From assembly GCA_027475525.1 (NCBI GenBank), contig JAMWFC010000051.1, forward strand, positions 2,836,616 to 2,900,615: a stretch of 64,000 nt of DNA, in the 5' to 3' direction. Within the stretch, counting starts at the first letter, position 1, and each line of letters begins with the position of its first letter. This stretch comes from Macrolepiota albuminosa. Lineage: Eukaryota; Basidiomycota; Agaricomycetes; Agaricales; Agaricaceae. The position numbers and the translations under genes are program-made. Under the pieces are notes generated by a model, which saw only the letters and a list, made by a program, of their open reading frames with translations, ran no database searches and was not told where the DNA came from. Below are positions 33,923-43,840 of the stretch, one piece after another.

Positions 33923-33932
33923 TGGGGGGAGA
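33923..33932 (+). other. Polypurine tract of element C
   Basis: GGGGGGAGA-type purine run immediately before the 3' LTR, the expected plus-strand primer site. Confidence 0.75.
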
Positions 33933-35003
33933 TGATAGGCTTCTACTCGGACTGAGCGCATCAAGGGACATTATAGGCCAACCGACACTTGACGTACTCA
34001 GGACTCTAGCGACCAGTTGGGAATATAGAGCAGCTCTAGCTCTGGCAAACTACTACAGGATTTAGAAATCTATCCTAACCCCTAACTACCAAGCCTTCAG
34101 CGCACTCTTTTCACCTAGCCCAAGGACGAAGGAGGCTCATAACGTATAGCGCTAACACGACGGCGGGAGAGGACTCTAACTAAACCCCGATCACTTCCAG
34201 AAGGAGCCAGCAGCAGACGCTGCCATTTGACGAGGCACTTCAATCAGAAGTCTAAAAGGATCAATGACGGCGGCACTGGATATACTTAAATCCGACATCT
34301 GGACCTGCCAGGAACTAATACAATGAGTAGCACTGACATTAGCGCTCACGGCGTCTGTCGAGGATTTTCCGACCATACCCCGGAACAGCCTGGCCAATCG
34401 GAGATATAGTAAAAGTGAGCAGACTCGTACAATTCTAAGTCAATATAGAGTCGCCGCTGGTCGCCGTGGGTCATAACGCTGTTGGTCGCTGTCAGCCATG
34501 TGCAAAAGGTCGCCGTTGACAGGTCGCCGTTAGAGGAAACCACAAGGAGAGGCGCTAGGAGGTAGCGCTGCAGATGGACTTGTATCTTGGCAAACACGGT
34601 AGCGCATAGTATATAAAATAGCTACCTTACATGTATATAACAACGAATCGCAACCTCTCGAACTCACAGTTACACTTAGCGTTCAACTCGCGCTAGCTTC
34701 CTTCGACTTCGTCACTAAGTCGGGCGCTAGCTTCGTCTATCTCGTCTTCATCGTTTACGGTGCCACCTATGGGCACAATACGCTGCACTATTCGTCTTTT
34801 CTCCAATATCTTTGCCTAAACTACGACGCTTACCGTCTGCCAGGTAGCCCCCGAAGCGCTATAAGCTAGCGCATCGTTTTACTACCTCCACTCGAGCACA
34901 CCGGGACCCTGTCAGGACTCCTCACAACTACGCACGCCAAGCGCTGGAGACGGCGTTGTACTGCGTATACGTCCAGCGCACCCAACCACAGTTGGCGTCA
35001 TCA
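33933..35003 (+). repeat. 3' LTR of element C (1071 bp)
   Basis: Same length and ends as the 5' LTR. It keeps CG at many sites decayed in the other copy and shows its own CG-to-TG changes (for example ACGCTGTTGG). Confidence 0.93.
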
Positions 35004-35038
35004 GCGAGCTTCACGATCATCTTTACTGACGTGTTCGA
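35004..35038. repeat. Right copy of 35-bp duplication flanking element C
   Basis: Begins at the first base after the 3' LTR and keeps the CG at both positions that are changed in the left copy. Confidence 0.9.
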
Positions 35039-35130
35039 TGGCAGCAGTAGCGGAGGGTATGGTCTGTTTTCCATTTTCAAGCACTTCACGGCTAATCAGC
35101 ATAAGATTAGCCCAGTTATCAGGATCAGTA

Positions 35131-35284
35131 TGTGGCCGGTCCCAGTGGAAACGTATGGCTTTCACTTCTGTTCCAGGTCTCACCGGCCATTCATCATTCG
35201 ATTTAGGTGTGGCCGGTCCCAGTGGAAACGTATGGCTTTCACTTCTGTTCCAGGTCTCACCGGCCATTCATCATTCGATTTAGG
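35131..35284. repeat. 77-bp-period duplication in H2
   Basis: Repeats the codons for KSNDEWPVRPGTEVKAIRFH on the minus strand. Confidence 0.97.
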
Positions 35285-35491
35285 ATAAAGTGGCAAGACA
35301 TCTGCTGTGAGTTTGCCTGGACAACCCATTGCCTCAATGAACTGAGCTCGAATAAGTGCCTGAATACAATGCATTGACAATGGGTAAGCTATTTATTTTT
35401 CAAATGAATACATATACTCACCTTGAAGATATTGCTGTTGGCATGTGCCATACTCAACTCCATCGCAAGTCTGCCTTCTTGATTATAACCA

Positions 35492-35646
35492 TCGTCTTCA
35501 AGTTCACTCTCGAGCTCAATACCACTATTTTCCTCCTCCATCGAGTATGTAACTTCCATCTTCTCTTTTCGTCTTCAAGTTCACTCTCGAGCTCAATACC
35601 ACTATTTTCCTCCTCCATCGAGTATGTAACTTCCATCTTCTCTTTT
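35492..35646. repeat. 77-bp-period duplication in H2 first exon
   Basis: Repeats the codons for MEVTYSMEEENSGIELESEL on the minus strand and shifts the frame ahead of GYNQEGRLAMELSMAHANSN. Confidence 0.97.
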
Positions 35647-36034
35647 TTCAGCCCATCAAGCTCCTGAAATATCTTCTTGTTTGTGCTCTTTCCCTCGGTG
35701 ATAGTCCTTTCATTGCACTCCTTCAAGTGTTTATTTTTGGCCCTCAATGTTTCGATATCTTTTTCCAGTGCTGCAACTCTCATCTCCAATGTTGTTACTC
35801 GACTTACTACTGCAGTTCTTGACACCTTGCGTGACGGAGGAACATCAATGGGCGAAAGTAGAACCGGATCGATAACTGGCGTTGATATTGTGGGTTGGAC
35901 AGGCATCGATTGCGAGATATTTTCACAGCCAAGAGTTGAGGAACTAGTAGGAAAATTGAATGTTGGATAGCTATAGGGGGTGCTCATGCTCGTAGCAGTG
36001 TTGGTATGCTAGCTTTACGTGCTCTATACATTTT

Positions 36035-36188
36035 GTTTCCTCTCTTATCCGTTGACATCTGGGACGTGCAAAAAGAAGCAGTATGGATTCATTTGCGGGT
36101 CAAATTATCTGGTTTCCTCTCTTATCCGTTGACATCTGGGACGTGCAAAAAGAAGCAGTATGGATTCATTTGCGGGTCAAATTATCTG
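36035..36188. repeat. 77-bp-period duplication upstream of H2
   Basis: Noncoding; 77-bp offset with perfect identity. Confidence 0.97.
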
Positions 36189-36497
36189 TACAGTATAATT
36201 CAAGGATATTCTATGCGGGAGAACTTGAGGGTATTGATGGTAAAATCAGGAAATCCCGGTAAATATCCCAACTGAGAGGTTTTGAGGGTATTTTAAAGAA
36301 CATTTGAGGTTTTCTGAAAATTTACTCACATTTCCTCAGTTTGATCTTTCGAGAGCTTATGCTGTGTTTGAGAATACAAGGAGATTTTGCAAAAGGAAAA
36401 ATCTATCGAAAGAAAATGTGGGAGTATTCCAGCGAAATCTCAAAATTCATTATATTACCCAACTTGCATAATTTTTGATCTTATGCTGTGTACTGTA

Positions 36498-36575
36498 CTG
36501 TGACCCGTTACGCAGAGTGGAGGAGTACTGCCAGTCATTTCCATAGCAGGAACCCGAACCGCTACAGCTACACAA
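36498..36575 (+). repeat. Left terminal inverted repeat
   Basis: Starts CTGTGACCCGTTACGCAG after TA; imperfect inverse of 38895-38971. Confidence 0.7.
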
Positions 36576-37422
36576 CGGAAAACTTGAATACCTCGTAAAC
36601 TGGAGAGACCAAGCCTCCTCGCGCAACACCTGGGAAAAGGAGGATTGAATGCAGAACGAGGCACCCCGTCTCATCGTAAACTTCCACCGAGAGAACCCTG
36701 CAGCTGCGCGTAGAATTACGTTTTTAGAATACAAGACTTTACCTTTTGTTCCGATCCCTGAACCATTGACTGAAATAACGCCTCCTAAACGAGCTTGTTC
36801 GGAGTACTCGCCTTGAAAGGGAGGTAATGTGTGAGAACAGCGTCTGTGGTCCACCCCCCCCAGCTCTGAGCAAAGTTTTTTTTTATCTGCATCATATTTG
36901 ATTGCTTTAAACCAAAGTTCCACTTGACTATGCAAAGTATGGTTTTCAGCGTTATGATCAAGTTGAGCTGTTTTTCTAGATTCTTCAATCCATATGAATC
37001 TCAAAACCAACCTGAGAACTGGACTCGAAACAGTTCGAAACGGCTACTGTGAATGACCGTATTGTCTATTCACAAATGATGATTTCTTTCACTACGAGGG
37101 GTCTCAATATCAAGCAGATAGCATCTAATATAAGCCTCAAATCTCGAGGTATCATTTCGAGAAGCACATTAACAATAGATAAGATACAGAGGGCATTCTA
37201 ATATGTTTTCAAATTCATGAATCATGTTTAAAAATGGGGTTCAAATTTTTATTGCGTTTGTTGGTCTCTTGCCAATCTAACTGTCAGGAAGTGATGACAC
37301 GCATTGGAATCACAAGATAAGCAACAATATGAATAGGATGGACATGGCACGGTGGTATATATGTGAAAACATAATCAGACGAAGCAATCATGTAGAGATA
37401 AGATCAAATGGTTCTAAGCTGT

Positions 37423-38504
37423 TTACTTGTCAGGTGCAAACTGCCATAACTTTTCATACAATGTTTTTTCAGTAATATGCAAAGACTCAGAAATAAGGCT
37501 TACTTTCTTATTGGGAATATAAAAGATGTATGGCGCAAGAATGTTTCTCACCACACCTGGAACCGGCGGGAACATTGATCCCTTGGGAGCATGGATGATA
37601 GTGTACACAAGGAATGTTGTAAGTGGCTGTTGTGGAGCACAATTTTCTATTTTGTTAGCTCGTACTTCTTTCGTGTAGGAGATACTGACCATTGATTTCA
37701 TGTGCTTTTCTGACACCTCTGCAATGTGTTTCACCTCTGCTTCAGTCAGCCCTGAAGCACGAAGTGCATCTGGGTCAAGGTAGGTAATTTCTTGTTTGAG
37801 CTGTGGGGAGGTCGGACTTTAAGCAACTGCATCGCAGATCAGAGTAAATAAGGAAAGTTCACATGTTGTGTCAGCTCATTCACAAATCCATCGATCAAGG
37901 CCGTCATGTGTGCACTATCAAAAGCTTGTTGCTCATGAGCACTCACAACTTGGCTGTATCCCCAAGAGGTACCAGCAGGCAAGCACGACACAAGATAAGC
38001 TTTGAATTTCTCCACGCCTGCGTGGAATGTCTCATGTTCAGCGACAATCGCGTCTGTGTTGAACTTTTGAGAAAATAGCGGATAATAAATGTTTTCTTCC
38101 CAACTAGTGTAAAAGTGGACGATTATGATAAAATCTTGAGAACATCTAGCTTGAACTCACTGGTGGTGATGGTCGAGTGCTGCGACCCATTGCAATGCAT
38201 ATTGAACAAAAAGTTGTGCCTTGTCTTTAGGCACGTACTCTGATTTCTAAACGAAAGGTTCAAAGTTCAATTACAATGTCTGTTGTGTTTGTTACATCAA
38301 CTTCAGACGTTGACCTACCTCATAAACATTCAACAGGCCGTTGATCAGCATGGCATGAGCACCGGCCATCTCCCACTGTTGGGCTTCATAGACATCTTTA
38401 GGCTGAGGACCTGAACACTTCTCTTGAAAGTTGTCAATGCTGGTACGGAGGGTTTGAACGGTAGACATAGTATCTTGTGGTGGGTGAAGGTTTTGTTTCA
38501 TCAT
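37423..38504 (-). CDS. Hemerythrin-like (HHE) domain protein
   Basis: Four exons: 38319-38504, 38161-38246, 37863-38103 and 37423-37800, all joining in phase at GT-AG sites. The start may be MMKQNLHPP at 38504 or MSTVQTLR at 38468. Iron-ligand positions of the four-helix hemerythrin fold are visible: AHAMLINGL in helix 1, HHHWEENIYYP across the exon 2/3 junction (the HH..EE motif), AEHETFHAGVEKF in helix 3, and TQHLKQEITYLDP in helix 4, followed by LRASGLTEAEV. Fungal proteins of this type usually have this C-terminal extension (here ending PNKKVSLIS and LWQFAPDK). Function would be oxygen or iron sensing or binding; the substrate is unknown. It lies wholly between two inverted repeats. Confidence 0.85.
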
Positions 38505-38894
38505 ATAACTCGTACCGAAGGTAGGTCCTCTCTGACAAGTTCGGAGATCTCCAAGCTAAGCGTTCGGCAATATGTACCACCAGACCCTGTACAAATTATG
38601 TATAAAACCTGTCAGTAAGCCCGTTAGCATTAATATATGAATCAGCTCTGCCCGTAGGGTCACCTTAGTAGAGAAGATCACTCTCGCGCCTCGTCATCAT
38701 GATGTACTCGATGCTTGGTGCCCGGGGGGCCTCCTACCCCGGCCTTACTCCGTAATTGAAGGAAACAACCCCTCCATGGTGGAATCCTGGTTGAAAATTC
38801 AGTGATTTGTAGTAGTAATGATTTTTTCTGACAATATAATGACAACCGGAGTTATTGTCGGGAAAGTATTACAAATCATGCAGATTGATGTAGC

Positions 38895-38971
38895 GGTTTG
38901 GAGTCCCCGCTATGGAAATGCCTGGCAGTATGGTAATCAGGGCCTGCTCCACTCTGAGTAACGGGTCACAG
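38895..38971 (-). repeat. Right terminal inverted repeat
   Basis: On the minus strand starts CTGTGACCCGTTACTCAG; has about 10 bp more than the left copy between the GTGGAG and CTGCCAG blocks. Confidence 0.7.
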
Positions 38972-40770
38972 TATAGTAACGATGTTTGTTCTAATGGGAC
39001 AGGTAAGCAGTCCAACTGGTTCGTCGAGTGCAATTCCGACGTGTTCCATTTTAGACAAAACGCGTTGCAACTTATATGTACTACGGAATAGGTTTCTTCA
39101 CATATTCCCTGAGTAAGGCCTGGAGTAGGAGGCTGACTGATTGATAGTTCGACGTGTTAATTTACATCTACAAAATAACGCTTCTAGAATTTATAACGTA
39201 TCCGGATTCATTCGTTACCCCAGGCTCACGAATATTATGAGGCAGAGAGTGATCCGTCCATGCCGTCATCGAAACCCATCGTTTCAGAAATTAACCTGTG
39301 CACAAGAGAATAAGCTGATGAGATTCTTATTGCGCAGGCTGTTATAACAGGGCGTGGAGCCGAGATCGGACATTTTCATCATTCAGGCCTTTGGCGGGTT
39401 CGGCTCCTTACAAACGCAATCCGAATGGAAAAGTTGCAACGGCTTTTAACGGGGTATGGATGTAATCCAACCTACTTCGAGGGCGAGACATCGCTTCTCC
39501 GTGGGTTCAAGTATGCATACACGGTATGACATATTGCCAACGCACTTTTGAGGTGTCATGCAACTCTAGTACAAATTGTATATGCATACAATGGGCGAGT
39601 ATGACCAGGGAGATGCAGCCAAGGAATTGAACGTTCAGTTATCGTTCTTGAAGTTATCGTATGTCGGCCCTATTGAGGGGTGTGGGACTTTCATGATGGT
39701 ATGCTGATAGTTAAGGCCATATCTCACTGACTTGAAAATATGTTGGTGCAGCAAAGGCACGCACGAATGACTACTTCTCGATCGGACTACCCGGTGTGTA
39801 CATAGGGACATGCCTTTATTGACAATGCCCATTCCTGACCGCTAGTGGAAAAAGTTCATGGTGTGAATGTGAGATTTTCCTTCAGAGAGAAGCATAATTG
39901 TTCATCTACCTCTGACACGGTAGTCTGGAATTATCTCATAAAGAAGGAGAAACCAGTCGTATTCTTTGTATTTTTAATATTCCATTTAGCTGTGGTTTCG
40001 AGCCAATGTGCCACAGCAGAATACGACCTGGTCCTGTCACCCTCGCTATCGCGGAGTCCTTGTCATACCCAGGAGAGGCCTGTTAGCACACTACTCGGAT
40101 CACACAATCCAACCCGTTGCATCATGGAGAGGGACTTGGTGAAGCATTACGCGAGATTTGGAGTCAGACAAGACTCGGGAGCGCCACACTGTGGGGAAGT
40201 TCATTCTGGTATCACTCCGAACCTCACTAATGTACAAACAGACCTGATGAAGATGGGAGGTGGCATAAGGATCGTATGCCGAGACATTCTCCCTTGCCCA
40301 TACCGGTAACATAGTTTCTCCTTCCTATACAGTCACGAAAGCGTTTGTCTATCAGAAAACCATGGTCTATAGTTGCCCAGCCAAGCGACACTCGCTCTTG
40401 GAATCAAATTCGGGACTCTCGAAGAATTTATGGGTAGTATCATGTTTGCCGAGTAGTATGATGCAGAGCCATGAGTTCGGATGGAACAACATAGTCCCCG
40501 CACTAGTCCCAGTCCAACCTGCACTCATGTAAAGATCAGAGATATACTAGTCATCAAGGCACAGCTTAAGCGTGCATTCTCTAGATCCGTTGTTTTCGGC
40601 TGATATTCTAAAATACGAAGAAGAAGAGAAGGCTGAGACAAGGCCAGGTGTGCAAAAGGTGTGCCAGAATCAAACGTACTTCGCATTACATAATCAGTCC
40701 GAAAGGACTCCTCGAGGCCTTATTCTGCCCTTCCCATCAGAATCTTTCTGTATCTCGTCCTTGTGCCACA
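38972..40770. other. Intergenic sequence, no gene supported
   Basis: Only short ORFs without recognisable domains or plausible splice structure. It separates the transposon-rich block from the housekeeping block. Confidence 0.6.
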
Positions 40771-41724
40771 ATGTCCAGTGTAGGAGATCCCTCATCTGAC
40801 GATCTAGAGGACCGTCCAGTCCTTCCACCACTCCCTCGCTCCGCTTCTAACCCAAAACCAAAGGGAATCTTGAAGAATGCGCCGCCACAGCCTGGGACAC
40901 CAGTTCAGTAAGTCATAAATAAAATTCCATTGGATCATTTAACCTCTTTACACGTCTACAGTAGCTTACAATGGGACGAGGAGAACCTTGCCTTGACAGA
41001 AATACAGAAGGATAGTTTGATGAAGATAACCGAGCCCAAGACCCCTTATGTGCGCTACAATGCTGAGACGGATACAATTGAGGGCGGTGCGCGTTTCTAG
41101 ATCATCTGACCCACGTTCTGCGATGACCTATTTGGAATCTAGACATCCCAAACCTTGATTTAGATGGCCGTTATGTGCTGCCTGCGAGTCCCCAAACTCA
41201 ATTATCGTCTATATCTTCTGCTGGCGCCGACGCTTCTGGCCCATCTTCTCGGCGAACTTCCGTCTCGAGCCTTGGAAGGTCAGGGTCGCTTTCAGGGCGC
41301 CCAGGCAGTGGGACGTCAAGCAGGAGCACAAGCTTCAGTCTACCGAATGAGGCGCGGGGGGAAATCAGGTCTGTGGGAGGCGATGCTGGTGAAGAGGTAG
41401 AGGAAGAGGTAGAGATGGATGAAGAGGGTAAGCGCCCGTGGTCCTTCAAAGAGACTGTTTCTGATTATATTTGTAGCCGCGGCGAAACACGCTGCCTTTG
41501 TGCGAGCGCGAGGGAGGCACTACTCAAACGAGGCGGAAGCCATGAAGGTATGTTTAGCATTTTCTTTCTTTAGAAATGGATGTCATTGAATTCTATGTCA
41601 CTCCCTGCAGCGTGCTGCGCAGCTCATTGATGATGAAGATGATGACGAGGTAGAGGGAGAACGTGAGGTACCGCCAGTGCCTCCTTTGCCTGTGAATCTT
41701 CCAAACGGTAAACATCACGCATGA
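40771..41724 (+). CDS. GLC8: Protein phosphatase 1 inhibitor-2 family protein
   Basis: Five exons: 40771-40907, 40962-41086, 41143-41427, 41477-41547 and 41611-41724. All three signature elements of inhibitor-2/Glc8 are present: KPKGILKN near residue 30, [20 protein letters not shown] with [12 protein letters not shown] (the PP1-contacting helix and the site phosphorylated by GSK3-type kinases in homologues), and the C-terminal [16 protein letters not shown] that in homologues covers the PP1 active site. A Ser/Gly-rich insert fills exon 3. The product regulates the PP1 catalytic subunit in cytosol and nucleus. The end is uncertain: reading on gives GKHHA and TGA, but GGTAAAC at 41707 could be a donor to a further exon. 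Confidence 0.9.
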
Positions 41725-42096
41725 TCTCAACATCATGTGTTTTATAGCGAGGAATTATCTCTTTTGTACCAATATAATGTTACATGGCTATGAATTGTGC
41801 TTATGCCGTGCATCTCCCAATGTGTACTTAGAACCAGAATCTACGGATTTTCCCGTTCACGCACAGTCTGAATGAATCCTTGACAAGTGACCACTGAAAA
41901 TAGATACTATTTTACCACAATCGTAGGGTCGATGAAAAAACGGCACGAGCGGAGGCTGATCGACAATTTCTATCGATCAGATTAGATGTAAGTTATCTAA
42001 ATCTTTGTGAAATTTGACTCAACGGAATCTATGAAAATTTAGAGCCTCTTTGTGGTGTAATTCTTCGTCTACCCGCTTTCTGTACACGCGACACCA
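41725..42096. other. Intergenic region upstream of MTD1
   Basis: Holds the 3' end of the inhibitor-2 gene and the MTD1 promoter; no further gene seen. Confidence 0.6.
41956..41980. promoter_or_regulatory. Perfect 8-bp inverted repeat upstream of MTD1
   Basis: CTGATCGA, nine bases, TCGATCAG; centre about 130 bp before the MTD1 start codon. Could be a dimeric regulator site; no known regulator assigned. Confidence 0.4.
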
Positions 42097-43632
42097 ATGA
42101 CTTCACCCGCAAACGAGGGCAAAGGTCTCCTTCTCAAGGCTGATCCTATAGCAGCGACATTTCGGGACGAGGTCAAGACAACTCTCACTCAATGCACGCG
42201 TCCTCCGAAGCTCGTTGGGATCCTTGCTACTTCCTCTGCGCCTAGCAGGAGCTACGCCGAGTTTACCAAGAAGCAGTGCGCGGAGCTTGGATTTGAGTTC
42301 GTTCTCAAAGAGACTGGGGCTGCCGCTTCGCCCGATCTTGGGGAGGGAGAGGGTGTAGAGGAGGCTATTATTGAGGCGAATGAGGACGAGACCGTACACG
42401 GTATCATGGTATGCACTTTGTCTACTTTAAGAGATGGAGCTATCAATAAAGATTTTTGCCGCGATTTTGTTGCTTTTGAAAGGTGTACTTCCCGATATTC
42501 GGAGCGCAACAGGTTTGAGTCTATTTGAAGCATTTGATCCATACATTTAATTCTGAGATTATCAGGATCATTACCTCCAGCAGGTGATATCATTGATAGA
42601 AATGCATATATTTGTTGATTATAGCTCTGCAGATTGTTTCTCCCTTCAAGGATGTTGAAGGGCTCCATGTCAAGTTTCATTACAACCTGTATCATAAGTG
42701 AGGCCCCATGAATGGCCATCTACTCTCCACTTCTACTAAAGAACATTTTAGTATCCGATTTATCAAGCCTGATTCCCTGCTATCCTCTGTACCACCAATT
42801 CCCCCAATGGTAACGGCTCTAGAGTCCGATCAACCGCCTGCTGGAACAGTCAAGTCGATCATACCCTGTACCCCCCTCGCGATCGTCAAATGCCTTGAGT
42901 ACGTTCGAGTATACAACTCCATCCTGCCATACGGCGATCGTGCTTATGGTAAGATCATAACTGTGATTAACCGGTATGTACTCTTTTGCTTTCCCGATGA
43001 ATGGGTTTGTAACTGAACGCTAAAAGATCCGAAGTGGTTGGTCGCCCATTGGCAGCGTTGCTCTCTAACGACGGCGCACGCGTGTTTTCAGTCGATATAG
43101 ACTCGATACAGGTGAGGATCGCTCTCGAGAGGCGACGCGTTTCGAGATGACGTTGTTTATTAGGAATACACGAAAAGACCACGCTTAACCAACTCCACGG
43201 AGTCCGAGGCTGTGCGCCGCTACCACCCACGACACGTCGTCCGGCCGAGCAACCTTACGGTCCAAGAATGCTTGGCCCAGTCTGACGTCGTCGTGTCCGC
43301 CGTCCCAAGTGCCACGTACAAAGTCAAGACTGAGTGGCTTAAGGATGGTTGTGTGTGCGTGAATGTTGCTTCGGAGAAGAATTTCGAGAAGGACGTGCGC
43401 GAGAAGGTATTCGTCCTTTATTTTCGACGTACTATGTATGGTTAGCTAACGAGAATTGTAGGCGTCATTGTACATTCCGACTATCGGAAAAGTTACGATA
43501 TTGATGCTACTTCGTAACCTGTATGTTAAATTTCACTCGTCCTGTAAAAATTAGACTCACTAACGCCACCGGCACTACAAAAGGTTGCGTCTACAACAGT
43601 ACAAACAAGCGTCTGAGGCGCCTTGCCAATAG
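42097..43632 (+). CDS. MTD1: Methylenetetrahydrofolate dehydrogenase (NAD+), Mtd1 type
   Basis: Oxidises 5,10-methylene-THF to methenyl-THF in cytosolic one-carbon metabolism. Nine exons: 42097-42408, 42483-42512, 42566-42583, 42633-42697, 42752-42973, 43027-43111, 43164-43406, 43462-43520 and 43584-43632. Family motifs: LLLKADPIAATFRDEVK at the N-terminus, KLVGILATSSAPSRSYAEFT (substrate-binding region), VHGIM joined to VYFPIFGAQQ, IIPCTPLAIVKCLEYV, and the dinucleotide-binding stretch ITVINRSEVVGRPLAALLSN. The end reads SLYIPTIGKVTILMLLRN. Exons 2 and 3 are only 30 and 18 nt. Length, about 360 residues, is slightly above yeast Mtd1 (320). It converges on ORM, 208 bp away. Confidence 0.95.
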
Positions 43633-43840
43633 ACGAGTATATCATAGAGGAGTAGAGAGCTTTTAGATAGATATGTAACTAGGAGGTTGCGAGGGTAAGT
43701 CTTCAGTTCGTTCTACGAATGTATAAAATACAATGCATCGGTCGTGAAAGAAGGATCGATGGCTTGCTTGGTTGTCGTAACCTCATCCTTAACTAGCCAG
43801 ATGGTCCCATAACCGGGGAAAGGCTGTGGCAGCTTTAATT

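Larger units (their letters stand above)
21488..35003 (+). mobile_element. Element C: 13.5-kb Gypsy element with antisense cargo
   Basis: Two LTRs of exactly 1071 bp (21488-22558 and 33933-35003), PBS at 22562-22574 and polypurine tract at 33923-33932 define the element. Gag, protease, RT, RNase H and integrase run on + from 22638 to about 29060. The remaining 4.8 kb up to the polypurine tract holds two multi-exon genes on the opposite strand. Pol carries six in-frame TGA codons, each consistent with CGA, and the RT aspartate pair is mutated to Asn-Asn, so this copy is non-autonomous. LTR differences are mostly CpG transitions. It is inserted in H2 and flanked by a 35-bp direct repeat. Confidence 0.93.
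20530..35987 (-). pseudogene. H2: multi-exon gene of unknown function split by element C
   Basis: The gene starts MSTPYSYPTFNFPTSSSTLG at 35987. Its first exon encodes a coiled coil (VSRVTTLEMRVAALEKDIET). The next exon encodes ALIRAQFIEAMGCPGKLTAD and IRFHWDRPH and continues to SKDDREA, where element C is inserted. Reading resumes at 21487 with QKFKDLAKEFKRAQRKKA, then VRIKKRDKLPHDSKWQDPKY (21213-21025), and ends in a Lys-rich tail with TAA at 20530-20532. Short introns separate the exons. The coiled-coil start and lysine-rich end suggest a nuclear or nucleic-acid-associated protein, but I do not recognise the family. Duplications at 35131 and 35492 break it further on paper. It is convergent with H1. 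Confidence 0.7.
36498..38971. mobile_element. Unit bounded by inverted repeats enclosing a hemerythrin-like gene
   Basis: The left end (36498-36575) and the reverse complement of the right end (38895-38971) share CTGTGACCCGTTAC, CAGAGTGGAG, ACTGCCAG, CATTTCCATAGC and AACCGCTACA in the same order over about 75-85 bp. Both ends are flanked by TA, as in Tc1/mariner/pogo-type insertions. No transposase is visible inside, so this would be a non-autonomous element that has captured a gene. Alternatively two separate MITE copies landed on either side of the gene in opposite orientation. Confidence 0.55.

Noticed and set aside
21453..35038. The 35-bp flanking repeat as another assembly overlap
   Set aside because: Its length is not 77, its copies are 13.5 kb apart, and they differ at two CpG sites, which an artifact copy would not.
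36450..37010. 186-codon minus ORF across the left inverted repeat
   Set aside because: It crosses the repeat boundary and shows no family features; probably chance.
39845..40309. 154-codon ORF with one hydrophobic stretch
   Set aside because: No domain, no splice context, composition like noncoding DNA around it.
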